A stretch of 64,000 nt of DNA, taken from Planctomycetota bacterium. GTDB lineage: Bacteria; Planctomycetota; Phycisphaerae; Tepidisphaerales; Tepidisphaeraceae. A program made the translations under genes and the position numbers. The notes beneath the pieces were generated by a model that saw nothing but the letters and a program-made list of their open reading frames with translations, ran no database searches and was not told the DNA's origin. The stretch is taken from assembly GCA_026693085.1 (NCBI GenBank), contig JAPLNB010000380.1, forward strand, positions 1 through 64,000, in the 5' to 3' direction. Positions 39,142 through 48,510 of this stretch are shown piece after piece. How positions within the stretch are numbered: position 1 is the stretch's first letter; each line of letters opens with the position of its first letter.

Positions 39142-42100
39142 ATGACCTCGCTATTACCCCGTGCGATGAAGAAGCGTCTGATGTTGTTGCTGGCGGCGGC
39201 GGGTGTGGCCGTCCTGTCGGCGATGAGCTTGGGGCAGGTCCGGATAATGCGGGCGGTTCGTCCGGCCGAGCCCGCCGCCGAGCCGCAGCAGGGGGTATAC
39301 GTTCGCGACTCGGCGACGGCCACGGATAAGTTTGAGTTGGGCAAGCGTATGGAGCGGCTGAAGGAGTGGCCCAAATCGGCGGACGTCTACCAGGAGATCC
39401 TCGAGAAATACCAGGACCGGGTGATCCCCGTGGCGACGAACGACAAGGGGCAGTTCATCAAGTATTCGAGCGTGACGGTGGCGGTGCAGGAGCGGCTTGC
39501 GCGCTGGCCGGAGGAGGGGCTGACAGTCTACCGGGCGCGATACGAGCCGTCGGCGGCGATGATGCTGGAGCAGGCGAGATCCGGCGATTACCGCGCGCTG
39601 CACGACATCCTATCACGATATTTTGTCACGGAAGCGGCCAAACAGGCGGGGTTTCGCCTGATGGATCTGTATCTGGAATCGGGCGAGTTCATGGCTGCAA
39701 CATGGATCGGTCAGCGGCTGTTGGAGTGGCATCCGAACCTCGCGGCGGAGAAACCTCGCGTGCTGTTCCGGACGGCGATCGCGTTGCACCTGGCGGGTCA
39801 GAGAGCCGAGGCGGCCAAGCTGTTTGACGAGTTGAGGGGCAAATACCCGAACGAAGTGGCGACGATCGCCGGCAAGGACACGTGTCTTGTGGACGCATTG
39901 GCGAGGCAGTTGGAGCAGCGAGCGCCCGTGGCCGGGGGACGGGCGGACGATTCGTGGCCGATGTTTGGCGGCGATGTATCGCGCAGCCTGATTCCGACGG
40001 CGACAGGGGTTCCCGGGGCGAAGGTATATTCGGTGGATCTGCCGGGGCCGAACGTCGAGGGGCTGAAGGATCAGGCCAAGCGTGCTTTGCTGGATGCGCA
40101 CAACCAAGCCAAAGCACAAGGGACGGCGGTCAACGTGATGCCGGTGGCGGACCGTGGGCAGTTGTTTTTCCAGGACGGGTATCGAGTGTACGCGGTGCAA
40201 CTGGAGAGCGGTGTGCCGCTGCCGGGGTGGGCGCAGACGTATAGCGGGAGTCATGCGGGGCAGTTTTGGCTGCCGGCAGGGCCGAATGCGTCTTACAACA
40301 TGATGGGGCTGGAGCAGTGGCAGTTTGCGCAACTGCTCGTTCCGCAGCAGCGTTCGCTGACGGTGACTGACGATGCGGTTCTGGCGGTGATGGGGCAGGC
40401 GCCGATACGGTTTCAGCTTGGACCGGTGCCGATGCAGGATGCGGGGGCGCGGCTGGTATGCCTGGACCGGACGACAGGCCGGCAGCGTTGGATCGCAACG
40501 CCGCGCGCGGGGGCGGCGGATCAGGCGAACGCAAAGAACCTGGCTTTCAGCGGCTCGCCGCTGGTCGTTGGGGACAGCGTGTATGTGATTGCCCGCGGAA
40601 GCAGTGCCACGGGGGTCGAGGATTGCCATGTGTGCTGCTACAGCTTGTCGAATGGCGAGTATCGCTGGGCGAGCTATGTGGCTTCGTCGCAATCGGGCAG
40701 CGCGAACATGAACGGGATGCCGGTCGGACCTGATGTTGACTCGCTTTCGCATCTGGCGTTTGGCAGCGGTCGGATCTACGTTTTGACCAACCTCGGCGCC
40801 GTGGCGGCGATCGACGCGTACAGCGGCGCCACGGCATGGCTGACGATTTATCCCCGCGACGAGCGGGCGATCGCGGCGGTGCAGCAGCGGCAGATGATGA
40901 TGGGCTGGGGGGGGGGCAACCAGGGAATGGCGCAGGGGTCGATCGAGGACTTGAAGCCGTGGGAGCTTAACCCGGTAATCGTTAGCGGCGGCAACGTGTT
41001 CGTGCTGCCCAGCGACGGCAAACACATCCTGGTCTACAACGCCGGCTCAGGCGAGGAGATCAAGCGCATCCCGCGGGAGATCGAATACAGCGGCCGCAGC
41101 AGCATGAAGCTGACGATGTTGCTGGCGGTGACGGGTGAGAAGCTGATCGCGGCGGCTCGGGACGGTGTTTTGTTCCTGGATTGGACCCAGGCGGATCCGG
41201 TGGAGGCGGGCTCGCGGAAACTGAACGAGGCGGCGATCCTGTATCCTCAGACGTTTGCCGGGGGGATCAAGGGCCGGCCGTTCGTGACCAGCGATCAGGT
41301 TTATGTGCCGGGCGAGTCGGCGCTGTTTATCATCAGCATTCCGCGGACGAAGGTGGTGATGCGGTTCCCGAAGGACCCGGCGACCTGGTCGCCGGAAGAG
41401 GGGCCGGGGAGTGTGCTGGTGACGCGGGACCACGTGGTGGTGGCGGCGGGCAAGAGCGTGAACGTCTACACGGACCTGGGTGCGGTGCGGCAGAAATACC
41501 TGGCGGCGATCAAGACCGATCCGGGGCATGTGGAGGCGAGGCTGGTCTTTGCCGAGGTGATGTTCAACGCCAACGAGGTCGGCGAATCGCGGCAGGCGAT
41601 GGACGAGGCGATCCAGATACTGGGGGGGCTGAATTCAATGCGGGCGGGGGCGCTGCGCGACCGGATCTTCAATGACGCGATGCTGTTCGCGCAGAGAGCC
41701 GGCGCACAGAAGTCCGGGAAGTCCATCGCGCTGGCAGAGGAGCTGTTTGACCGAGCGGCGGCGGCAGCGCAGAGTCCCGAGCAGCAGGTGGACTATCGGC
41801 TGGGTCGGGCGGCGTTCATTGAATCGCTGCGAGGGGCGCAGGAGAATCCGGACTGGTCGTGGGCGGTGCGGTTGTACCAGGAGATTCTGAGCAGCGCGGC
41901 GATGCGCGCGATTTCGATGCCCGGGCCGGATGGGATTCCTCTGACGGCGGGGAGGAAGGCCGAAACAGCCATTGCGGATCTGATCGCGAAGGTGGGGCCT
42001 GGGGCCTATGCGCCATTTGAACAGAAGGCAGCGAGCGTTTTGGCAGCGATGGCGAACACGAAAGAAACCGGAGCGCTGCTGGCGCTGGCCGATGAGTATC

Positions 42101-43992
42101 CCCATTCGACCGCTGCGCCGCAGGCGCTGATGCAGGCGGCGACGATTTATCAGAATGCTGGCCAGCCGCGGCTGGCGACGATTGTGCTGCGGCGGCTGTA
42201 TTGGCGATATCAGCAGCGTTACACCGGCGAGGACCGGGCGCGTCTGGCGGAGGCGATCGCACGCAGTTACCTGGCGACGGGCAACATCGGCGCGGCGTTG
42301 GGACGGATGCAGCGGCTGACCAGCACGCTGCCCGGGGCGAAGCTCAGCGGGGTACTCGCCGTTGATGGCAAACCGCTTCAGACGAAGGACGGCCGGGCCG
42401 TTCAGACGCTGCAGCAAGCCGTCGATGCGCTGCAACTGCTGGCGAACCAACGGATGTCGGTCGAGTCGCTTCCGGATGTGAATCTGCCGTTGCCGCTGAC
42501 GGTGGAGGAGCGCCTGGCGAAGAAGAAGCTGACGAGCTTTGAGGCGGCGACGGGACAGGGGGTCGTGCCGGATGTGCAGGCGATCGTAAAACAGCCGCTC
42601 GATCTGGCGGATTCGGTTCGAGATGACCGGGTGATTGTCTGGGCTGATGGGAAGCTGGCGTGTTTGGCCGCCGGGGAGGCTTCGCCGCTGTGGACAAGCC
42701 CGGCGCTAACGCAAGCAGCGACGGCGTTGGCGTGGATGGATAAGAACGTACTGGTATGGAGCGGCGACGAGGCAGTGCTGCTCGAGAGCGATAGCGGCAA
42801 GGTCGTGTGGAAGCTGAATATGAAAGCGCTGCCCGCGGTTCCGGACCTGGCTGCCGCTGCCAATGAAGGCAATGCTCCGGTGGCGGCGGCGGAGATTGAG
42901 CAGCGACTCGAGGTACGCGCGCTGCAGGTCGAGGTGGAGAGGATGCAGGCCAATGTGGCGAGACAATTGCAGCGTGGAATTGTCGGCCGCGTACGCGTAG
43001 TGGTGGCGGGAAATGTCGCGCCGGTTGAGGCGCCGGCCCAGCAGGGGCCGGAGCGGATCGTTCATGTTCGGCCGCTTTCTGACCGCGTTATGATCAGCAC
43101 GAGCACCGGCCGGGTGCTGGCGGTGGATCTGGGCAAAGGCGAGCCGATCTGGCAGGCCCGGGTGGCCAGGGCGGCGGGAATCCAGCAGACGCTGGCCAGC
43201 GACGATTTCACCGTTGTCCGAGTGATCGAGCCGCCGCAGGCACAGTTGGTCGTGCTCGACAGCTACAGCGGTCAACAGGTCTGGCGCAAGAAACTTGGGC
43301 AGGAGCAGGGAACATGGCTGGTCAACTGTGCCTTGTCCGCCGATGGCATGCTCGTCTGGACAATGCAGCAGTCGATGGCGGGCAAGGATCTGTACGATTC
43401 CGGGGAGGAACCCACGTGGGAAAGGCGAGGCCATTCCTATGCGGGAATGCAGCAGCCGGACCAGATCGCGATCTTCGGGCAGGAGGTCTTTGCGGTCTGC
43501 AACGGGGGGCAGTTGATCATCGCCACCTCGCTTCGGCGAGGCGAACCGGCGCGCGACCCGATCAACACCCAAGGCAGCGACTCATCGACACGCCTGCGCC
43601 TGGCGGGCCCCAGGCTCTACATCATCGGCAGCCGCTCGGTAATCGCGTATCACCTCGAGCAGAGAACCTCGGTGCCGATCCAGTTGAATCCCGATGTGAC
43701 ATCATCGGTTTTGGACTCGCTGTTGACGAAGCATTACCTGGTTTTGCCTGGCGTGGCGAAGGCGGGTCCGTTTGCGCCGGCGCGGAATGCAGATTCGTAC
43801 TCGCTCCAGGGGTATAGCCGTGCGCTGATTCGCAACAACGACAGCGGCAAGCTGACCGAGAGCGGCTTGCAGGTCCATCGGTACGACTTCAACGAGTCGT
43901 CAAAGATAAGAGGGTGGCAGGCAGTGCGGGGCGGAATCTACTACCTGGCGAGCGACGGGAAACTGCAGTTCTTACGCGGGACCAAGAAGTAG
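39142..43992 (+). CDS. Giant exported PQQ-like beta-propeller and TPR protein
   Basis: 1616 residues with a signal peptide (RLMLLLAAAGVAVLSAMSLG). Residues 60-260 hold tetratricopeptide-like helices (KFELGKRMERLKEWPKSADVYQEIL). Then comes a first PQQ-type propeller (about 270-780: CLDRTTGRQRWIATP, AIDAYSGATAWLTIYP), a helical TPR region (about 790-1130) and a second propeller (about 1150-1610: AVDLGKGEPIWQARV, VLDSYSGQQVWRKKLG). Proteins of this plan are common in planctomycetes and are thought to be periplasmic scaffolds; there is no catalytic PQQ site that I can see. GGGAGCAAC precedes the ATG. BamB-like or cytochrome-complex scaffold roles are guesses. Confidence 0.85.
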   Translation: MTSLLPRAMKKRLMLLLAAAGVAVLSAMSLGQVRIMRAVRPAEPAAEPQQGVYVRDSATATDKFELGKRMERLKEWPKSADVYQEILEKYQDRVIPVATNDKGQFIKYSSVTVAVQERLARWPEEGLTVYRARYEPSAAMMLEQARSGDYRALHDILSRYFVTEAAKQAGFRLMDLYLESGEFMAATWIGQRLLEWHPNLAAEKPRVLFRTAIALHLAGQRAEAAKLFDELRGKYPNEVATIAGKDTCLVDALARQLEQRAPVAGGRADDSWPMFGGDVSRSLIPTATGVPGAKVYSVDLPGPNVEGLKDQAKRALLDAHNQAKAQGTAVNVMPVADRGQLFFQDGYRVYAVQLESGVPLPGWAQTYSGSHAGQFWLPAGPNASYNMMGLEQWQFAQLLVPQQRSLTVTDDAVLAVMGQAPIRFQLGPVPMQDAGARLVCLDRTTGRQRWIATPRAGAADQANAKNLAFSGSPLVVGDSVYVIARGSSATGVEDCHVCCYSLSNGEYRWASYVASSQSGSANMNGMPVGPDVDSLSHLAFGSGRIYVLTNLGAVAAIDAYSGATAWLTIYPRDERAIAAVQQRQMMMGWGGGNQGMAQGSIEDLKPWELNPVIVSGGNVFVLPSDGKHILVYNAGSGEEIKRIPREIEYSGRSSMKLTMLLAVTGEKLIAAARDGVLFLDWTQADPVEAGSRKLNEAAILYPQTFAGGIKGRPFVTSDQVYVPGESALFIISIPRTKVVMRFPKDPATWSPEEGPGSVLVTRDHVVVAAGKSVNVYTDLGAVRQKYLAAIKTDPGHVEARLVFAEVMFNANEVGESRQAMDEAIQILGGLNSMRAGALRDRIFNDAMLFAQRAGAQKSGKSIALAEELFDRAAAAAQSPEQQVDYRLGRAAFIESLRGAQENPDWSWAVRLYQEILSSAAMRAISMPGPDGIPLTAGRKAETAIADLIAKVGPGAYAPFEQKAASVLAAMANTKETGALLALADEYPHSTAAPQALMQAATIYQNAGQPRLATIVLRRLYWRYQQRYTGEDRARLAEAIARSYLATGNIGAALGRMQRLTSTLPGAKLSGVLAVDGKPLQTKDGRAVQTLQQAVDALQLLANQRMSVESLPDVNLPLPLTVEERLAKKKLTSFEAATGQGVVPDVQAIVKQPLDLADSVRDDRVIVWADGKLACLAAGEASPLWTSPALTQAATALAWMDKNVLVWSGDEAVLLESDSGKVVWKLNMKALPAVPDLAAAANEGNAPVAAAEIEQRLEVRALQVEVERMQANVARQLQRGIVGRVRVVVAGNVAPVEAPAQQGPERIVHVRPLSDRVMISTSTGRVLAVDLGKGEPIWQARVARAAGIQQTLASDDFTVVRVIEPPQAQLVVLDSYSGQQVWRKKLGQEQGTWLVNCALSADGMLVWTMQQSMAGKDLYDSGEEPTWERRGHSYAGMQQPDQIAIFGQEVFAVCNGGQLIIATSLRRGEPARDPINTQGSDSSTRLRLAGPRLYIIGSRSVIAYHLEQRTSVPIQLNPDVTSSVLDSLLTKHYLVLPGVAKAGPFAPARNADSYSLQGYSRALIRNNDSGKLTESGLQVHRYDFNESSKIRGWQAVRGGIYYLASDGKLQFLRGTKK

Positions 43993-44028
43993 CAACGGAT
44001 GGCGAGGCTACACGATCCTGCGACATGG

Positions 44029-44057
44029 TTGCCCGGGTTCTTTTGCGGACCTATACT
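44029..44057 (+). promoter_or_regulatory. Sigma-70-like promoter before nfu
   Basis: TTGCCC (44029-44034), 17 bp, TATACT (44052-44057), 46 bp before the nfu start. Confidence 0.6.
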
Positions 44058-44103
44058 AAACAGGGATGGTGACTGTACCTGCGTTTCACCCTTGAGGTCG
44101 AGG

Positions 44104-44370
44104 ATGTCTGAGGCAACAACCCAGGGCAATGCGAGCCCAGTCGGCCTGCGCGACAAGGTGGAGAAGGTAATCAACCTGATTCGCCCGGCGGTGCAGGCCG
44201 ACGGCGGGGACATCGAGCTGGTGGATGTCTCCGGCGACGGCGTCGTGCAAATCCGCTTTCACGGCGCTTGCCAGGGTTGCCCCAGCGCCGGCATGACTCT
44301 TCAGTTCGGGATCGAACGCAACCTGCGTGAGAAAGTGCCCGAAGTGACCGAAGTCATTCCCGTCTTGTAG
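44104..44370 (+). CDS. nfu: NifU-like Fe-S scaffold (Nfu domain)
   Basis: 88 residues making a single Nfu domain. The C-x-x-C cluster site is GACQGCPSAGMTL, after VEKVINLIRPAVQADGGDIELVDV, the canonical N-terminal half. The protein carries a transient [4Fe-4S] cluster to target apo-proteins; the radical-SAM MiaB and the ferredoxin-fused GH15 protein in this window would be clients of such a system. GAGG 6 nt before the ATG at 44104 fixes the start. tadA follows 16 bp after the stop. Confidence 0.94.
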   Translation: MSEATTQGNASPVGLRDKVEKVINLIRPAVQADGGDIELVDVSGDGVVQIRFHGACQGCPSAGMTLQFGIERNLREKVPEVTEVIPVL

Positions 44371-44386
44371 CATGGGCATTCCGGGC

Positions 44387-44890
44387 ATGAACAACGATGA
44401 GCAATGGATGCAGGAGGCGATCCGCCTGGCCGAGCAGGCCGGCGCCATGGATGAGGTGCCGATCGGCTGCGTGATCGTGCATGAGCCAAGCGGACGGATC
44501 ATTGGAACGGGCTTCAACCGGCGGGAAGTGGACGGCGATGCGACGGCGCATGCGGAGATCGTGGCGATCCGCGAAGGCTGTCGGCAGGTGGGACACTGGC
44601 GGCTGCTGGATTGTGTGCTGGTGGTGACGCTGGAGCCTTGCCCGATGTGTGCCGGGGCGATCGTCAATGCACGGATTCCAAGGCTGGTGTATGGGTGCGA
44701 CGATCCCAAGGCCGGGGCCGTCCGCACGCTGTACCGAATCTGCGAAGATTCGCGGCTGAACCATCGCGTCGAGGTCGCGGGGGGCGTCTTGGGCGAACCG
44801 TGCGCCGGGCTTCTGCGGAGCTTTTTCAAGAACAAGAGGGGGCCGGAGACAGCCGCCAAGAGCCAGGAAGAGGCGTCGACCGATCGTTGA
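44387..44890 (+). CDS. tadA: tRNA-specific adenosine deaminase TadA
   Basis: About 167 residues. H-A-E in DATAHAEIVAIRE (zinc His and proton-shuttling Glu) and LEPCPMCAGAIVNARI (PCxxC zinc cysteines) define TadA, which converts A34 to inosine in the tRNA-Arg(ACG) anticodon. The C-terminus extends about 15 residues beyond E. coli-like TadA and is Lys/Glu-rich. The ATG at 44387 (MNNDEQWMQEAI) matches the usual N-terminus; ATG 44372 is also in frame. It lies in a plus-strand unit nfu-tadA-galE. Confidence 0.93.
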   Translation: MNNDEQWMQEAIRLAEQAGAMDEVPIGCVIVHEPSGRIIGTGFNRREVDGDATAHAEIVAIREGCRQVGHWRLLDCVLVVTLEPCPMCAGAIVNARIPRLVYGCDDPKAGAVRTLYRICEDSRLNHRVEVAGGVLGEPCAGLLRSFFKNKRGPETAAKSQEEASTDR

Positions 44891-44965
44891 GCCTCGGGCT
44901 GTGGTTTCTGCCCCTTCCGCATCCCGCTGATTTGCGTTATCACATTCGGCCACAGGAGAATCCAC

Positions 44966-45961
44966 ATGAACGTGCTCGTCGCAGGCGGTGCAGGATACAT
45001 CGGGTCACACACGGTCAAGCGGCTGAAGGAAGCAGGGCATGCCCCGGTCATCTATGACAACTGTTCCCGCGGGCATCGTGCGGTGGTGGATATTCTGAAG
45101 GTGCCGGCGGTCATCGGCGACTTAAGCGACCGGGCGGCGCTCTCCAGGGCGCTGCGGGATCACCGCATCGACTGCGTCATGCATTTTGCGGCGTATGCGT
45201 ACGTGGGCGAGAGCGTTGAGAAGCCGCTGATGTATTACGAGAACAACGTGGCGAACACGGTGGGCGTTTTGCAGTGCATGCAGGAGGCGGGCGTCAACCG
45301 ATTCGTGTTCAGCAGTTCGTGCGCGACCTATGGCGACCCGGATCGGGTGCCGATGACGGAAGATGAAAAGCAGATCCCCGTTTCGCCTTACGGGCGGACG
45401 AAGCTAATGGTGGAACAGATGCTTCGCGACGTCATAGGCGGGGATTTGCGGTTCACGTTTGCGGCGCTTCGGTATTTCAACGCCAGCGGCTGCGCCGCCG
45501 ACGGGACGCTGGGAGAGGACCACGATCCGGAAACGCACCTGATCCCCAATGTGCTGGGGGCGATCATGGGGATTCGACCGAATCTCACGGTTTTTGGTAC
45601 GGACTACCCCACGCCCGACGGGACGAACGTCCGGGATTACATCCACGTGGACGATCTGGCCGATGCCCATATCCGAGCCATGGAGAAGCTGGAGCCGGGC
45701 AAGCCGATGTTCCTGAACCTTGGGATGGGGCGGGGTTTTTCGGTGAAGGAGATCATCGCGGCAGCGGAGAAGGTGGCGTGCAAGAAAGCGCCGGTGGTGT
45801 ATGGCGCGCGGCGGGCGGGAGATGCGATTGCGCTGTATGCCGACCCGACACGTGCGAAACAGTTGCTCGGCTGGGAAGCGCAGTACAAGGACCCCGAGAC
45901 GATCATTCGCACCGCCTGGAATTGGTTTTCCAAACATCCGCACGGGTACGAGGGCAAGTAG
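44966..45961 (+). CDS. galE: UDP-glucose 4-epimerase
   Basis: 331-residue extended short-chain dehydrogenase. NAD-binding GGAGYIGSHT at the N-terminus, catalytic Ser in SSSCATYG and Y142-x3-K146 in SPYGRTK, and NVRDYIHVDDLADAH near the C-terminal half are the GalE features. It interconverts UDP-glucose and UDP-galactose, and some members also act on UDP-glucuronate or the N-acetyl forms. With galU and the glucuronokinase-like gene 7 kb upstream it completes nucleotide-sugar supply. AGGAG lies 8 nt before the ATG. Confidence 0.95.
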   Translation: MNVLVAGGAGYIGSHTVKRLKEAGHAPVIYDNCSRGHRAVVDILKVPAVIGDLSDRAALSRALRDHRIDCVMHFAAYAYVGESVEKPLMYYENNVANTVGVLQCMQEAGVNRFVFSSSCATYGDPDRVPMTEDEKQIPVSPYGRTKLMVEQMLRDVIGGDLRFTFAALRYFNASGCAADGTLGEDHDPETHLIPNVLGAIMGIRPNLTVFGTDYPTPDGTNVRDYIHVDDLADAHIRAMEKLEPGKPMFLNLGMGRGFSVKEIIAAAEKVACKKAPVVYGARRAGDAIALYADPTRAKQLLGWEAQYKDPETIIRTAWNWFSKHPHGYEGK

Positions 45962-46018
45962 AGAGTCACTCCCGGACATTTCTGTGCAAATCGCCGGTTT
46001 TTTTGGAAAGATCGTCCG

Positions 46019-46048
46019 TTGCCGCTTTTCCTGGCTCTGCCGTATAAG
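46019..46048 (+). promoter_or_regulatory. Putative promoter of the response regulator gene
   Basis: TTGCCG (46019-46024), 18-bp spacer, TATAAG (46043-46048), about 75 bp before the GTG start at 46123. Confidence 0.45.
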
Positions 46049-46122
46049 GGCCTGTGGTGTTCGGATTTTGATCCCAGATGCGCGCCCCACGAAGGTTGGG
46101 CCCATCTCCGGGAGGCTAGCTG

Positions 46123-46521
46123 GTGACTGAGGTCTTGATTGTTGACGACACATTCGGTTGCCGAGAGCCGCTGGCACGGTTCCTGAGTTTGTCAGGCTAC
46201 CGCACAGCGACTGCGTCCAACGGCCGAGAGGCATTGGCCTATCTGCACGGTCATCGTGCGGATGTAATTTTGCTGGATCTGATGATGCCGGACATGGACG
46301 GCATCGCTTTTCTGCAGGCACTGCAAGGCGATGGCGTTCTGCGTAATGTGCCTGTGATCATGGTGACGGCCATCTCCGATGGTCCGATGCTGAGTCAGGC
46401 ACATGACTTGGGCATCCGGGGCTGGCTGGTTAAGAGCCAATTCACCACGGATGAGTTGCTGGAGCGCGTGCGGGAGGCGTGCGGAAAGCCTTCAGCGGGG
46501 CAGGGGGCGGTCAGCGGCTGA
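46123..46521 (+). CDS. Single-domain response regulator (CheY-like receiver)
   Basis: 132 residues, receiver domain only. Acidic pair D8-D9 (IVDDT), phosphoacceptor D52 (VILLDLMMPDMDG), switch Thr82 (IMVTAIS) and Lys104 (WLVKSQ) are all in place. There is no output domain, so it signals by protein contacts. The start is GTG at 46123 with GGAGG 7 nt upstream. No histidine kinase is adjacent. Confidence 0.93.
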   Translation: MTEVLIVDDTFGCREPLARFLSLSGYRTATASNGREALAYLHGHRADVILLDLMMPDMDGIAFLQALQGDGVLRNVPVIMVTAISDGPMLSQAHDLGIRGWLVKSQFTTDELLERVREACGKPSAGQGAVSG

Positions 46522-46553
46522 GGCATGCAACTGGATGGGCAGAAAGCGGCATG

Positions 46554-47297
46554 CTATTTTTCAGCGGCTTTTCGAGCGGCGGCAAGGGTTCGAAAATGGC
46601 GCAACGCCGCGCCGTAAAGAGCGGGGGCATGCCGACGGAGCAGCGCATCGGCCAATTCGCCGCGTTGACGTTTGAAGGTTCGCAGTTCCCTGACGACATC
46701 ATCGCGTTTCCATCGCCGGCGATGGCGTACCTTGGCGGGGTCAATGCCGGCCGCTTTGACGGCTTGGTCGTAGGTGCCGAAGTGCCTGATGGCAGCGGCG
46801 TGGGCGCCGGGATCCTGGTGCTGGATGGCGCCGCTGTTCAGCGGCTTGCGATGGTGCAAGCGGCGTTTCAGTTCCGCGACGATGCTCTTGCGGTCCCAGC
46901 GGCGGTAGCGGCTGATCTGGTGGGGGTCGAGGCCGGCGGCGACGAGTGCACGATCCCAATTGCGAAAGAGCCGCGGCTGCAACGATGCGAAGGCTGCCTT
47001 GCCCATCTCGTCGCGGCGGCGGGTCACGGCAGACCAGTTCAGATCTTCGCCTGAGCGTTTGGCCTGCTTGATCAATTGGATGATACGGGCTTTGCTCCAG
47101 CGCGGTCGGCGGACGACCTCGGCATAGTCGATTCCGGCCTTTTCGACCGCCTTGCGGTACGAGCCAAAATGATACGCCGCCGCCGAGACCAGCGACTGCG
47201 CCTTGCTCGCCAGGCGGTTGTAGGAGAGATCGGCCCCGGATCTGTGGAGCCTGCGCAACGCCTCGAGAACTCGTGCTTTGTCCCACGTCTTTTTCAT
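46554..47297 (-). CDS. Protein of four homing-endonuclease-associated (HNHR-like) repeats
   Basis: 247 residues built from about four tandem units of 55-60: each begins W-(D/S/K)-(K/R) followed by a helix, and ends FGSYRKAVEKAGIDY, FRNWDRALVAAGLDP, FGTYDQAVKAAGIDP, or for the last HFRTLAAARKAAEK. This W...A..FG(S/T)(W/Y)..A..AAGIDP pattern is the repeat (PF18780-like) normally found next to HNH homing endonuclease domains as a DNA-binding helical module. No HNH or other nuclease motif is visible, and the protein is strongly basic. Sequence-specific DNA binding, perhaps as a remnant or regulator, is the likely role. It is the only minus-strand gene in 34.5-48.5 kb. Confidence 0.75.
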   Translation of the reverse strand: MKKTWDKARVLEALRRLHRSGADLSYNRLASKAQSLVSAAAYHFGSYRKAVEKAGIDYAEVVRRPRWSKARIIQLIKQAKRSGEDLNWSAVTRRRDEMGKAAFASLQPRLFRNWDRALVAAGLDPHQISRYRRWDRKSIVAELKRRLHHRKPLNSGAIQHQDPGAHAAAIRHFGTYDQAVKAAGIDPAKVRHRRRWKRDDVVRELRTFKRQRGELADALLRRHAPALYGAALRHFRTLAAARKAAEK

Positions 47298-47410
47298 TGC
47301 GATTGCACCATTTTCAGCGTATGCAGATTACCGCAGGAACAGGCGAAATGGAAGACGATTCGGGGTTTCTTTTCATGCGCACCCGGCTTCACGTTTGGGC
47401 CGAGACAGCC

Positions 47411-47416
47411 TATGCT
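47411..47416 (+). promoter_or_regulatory. Possible -10 element of a leaderless rsgA transcript
   Basis: TATGCT ends 8 bp before the rsgA ATG at 47425, with TTCACG 17 bp upstream as a weak -35. Confidence 0.35.
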
Positions 47417-47424
47417 TGTGGGCC

Positions 47425-48477
47425 ATGGCAGGAAAGCGACGCGACAAATCACGAGTCAAGAACCTGACCGACCTCTACCTCAGTGGCAATATGGAGGCTC
47501 AAGGCCCGGAGGCGCAGCAACGGTTTTCGCAGCGGTCGGCGCAGGCGCAGCACCGGAAAATGGAGCAGACGGCGTTGCTGCGCGCGGCGGAAGAGGCGGA
47601 GATCGGCCAGACCGAGTTGCTGCCAACCGGCGAGGTGGTGCAGGTTTACTCGTTATTCAGCGATGTGGAGGCTGGGGGGGTGATGCGGCTGTGCGTGGTC
47701 CGCAAGACGATGGCGAAGGTCGCGGAGACGTCGCTGGTGGTGGGGGACCACGTGCGATTCCGGGACATCGGGAGCACGGACGAACAGGGCCGGCCGGAGG
47801 CGGTCATCGAGCGGATCCTGCCGCGAACTACGGTCCTGACCCGCGCCGACAGCTTCAAGGGCATCGAGCAGCAGCCGATCGTGGCCAACGCCGAGCAGAT
47901 GCTGATCGTCCTCAGCCTGCATGAGCCGGAGGTGCGCTGGGGGCTGGTGGACCGGATGATCGTTGCGGCACAGAGCGGGGGGCTACGCCCGATCGTGTGC
48001 CTGAACAAGTCAGACCTGGCTGGTCGCGCGGGAGACGACATCGAATCGGCCACGGAGGTGCTGGCACACTACGTGCGCCTGGGGATCCGCTGCCTGGAGA
48101 GCAGTATAACCAGCGGCGTGGGTCTCAATGATCTTCGAGACCTCCTGCGGAACAAGACGACGGTCCTGGCAGGGCACAGCGGAGTCGGCAAGAGCAGCCT
48201 GATCATGGCGATCGAACCGTCGTTGGACCTACGGATCGGCGCGATCAGCGGCTACACCGGCAAGGGCCGGCACACCACCTCTTCGGCGCGGCGGTATCGG
48301 CTCGCCCTGGGCGGGCTCGTGATTGATACTCCTGGGGTGAAGCTCTTCGGGCTGTGGGGAGTGACCAGGGAGAACCTGCCGGGATATTTCCCGGACGTGG
48401 AGAACAGCACAGCGCCGCAGTGGCGATTGGAGAGCTTCGATCGGATTATGAAGAGCCTGCCACGGGAAGAGCACTAA
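47425..48477 (+). CDS. rsgA: Ribosome small subunit-dependent GTPase A
   Basis: 350-residue circularly permuted GTPase that assists late 30S assembly. Motifs in the permuted order G4 (LNKSD), G5, G1 (GHSGVGKSSL), G2 (HTTSS) and G3 (IDTPG) are intact, after an OB-fold (VVGDHVRFRD). The C-terminal zinc knuckle C-x4-C-x-H-x5-C, which normally follows the FP(D/E) segment, is missing: the chain goes FPDVENSTAPQWRLESFDRI directly, as if about 15-20 residues were deleted. The N-terminal 60 residues are longer than usual. Start at 47425 gives the normal GTPase architecture; the upstream open frame is probably not translated. Confidence 0.93.
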   Translation: MAGKRRDKSRVKNLTDLYLSGNMEAQGPEAQQRFSQRSAQAQHRKMEQTALLRAAEEAEIGQTELLPTGEVVQVYSLFSDVEAGGVMRLCVVRKTMAKVAETSLVVGDHVRFRDIGSTDEQGRPEAVIERILPRTTVLTRADSFKGIEQQPIVANAEQMLIVLSLHEPEVRWGLVDRMIVAAQSGGLRPIVCLNKSDLAGRAGDDIESATEVLAHYVRLGIRCLESSITSGVGLNDLRDLLRNKTTVLAGHSGVGKSSLIMAIEPSLDLRIGAISGYTGKGRHTTSSARRYRLALGGLVIDTPGVKLFGLWGVTRENLPGYFPDVENSTAPQWRLESFDRIMKSLPREEH

Positions 48478-48510
48478 CCTGCATCATGGGCCGGCAACAC
48501 ACGGCACGGG

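Noticed and set aside
39613-41025. Arg/His-rich 470-codon minus-strand frame
   Set aside because: Antisense of the PQQ/TPR gene, without domains or a ribosome binding site.
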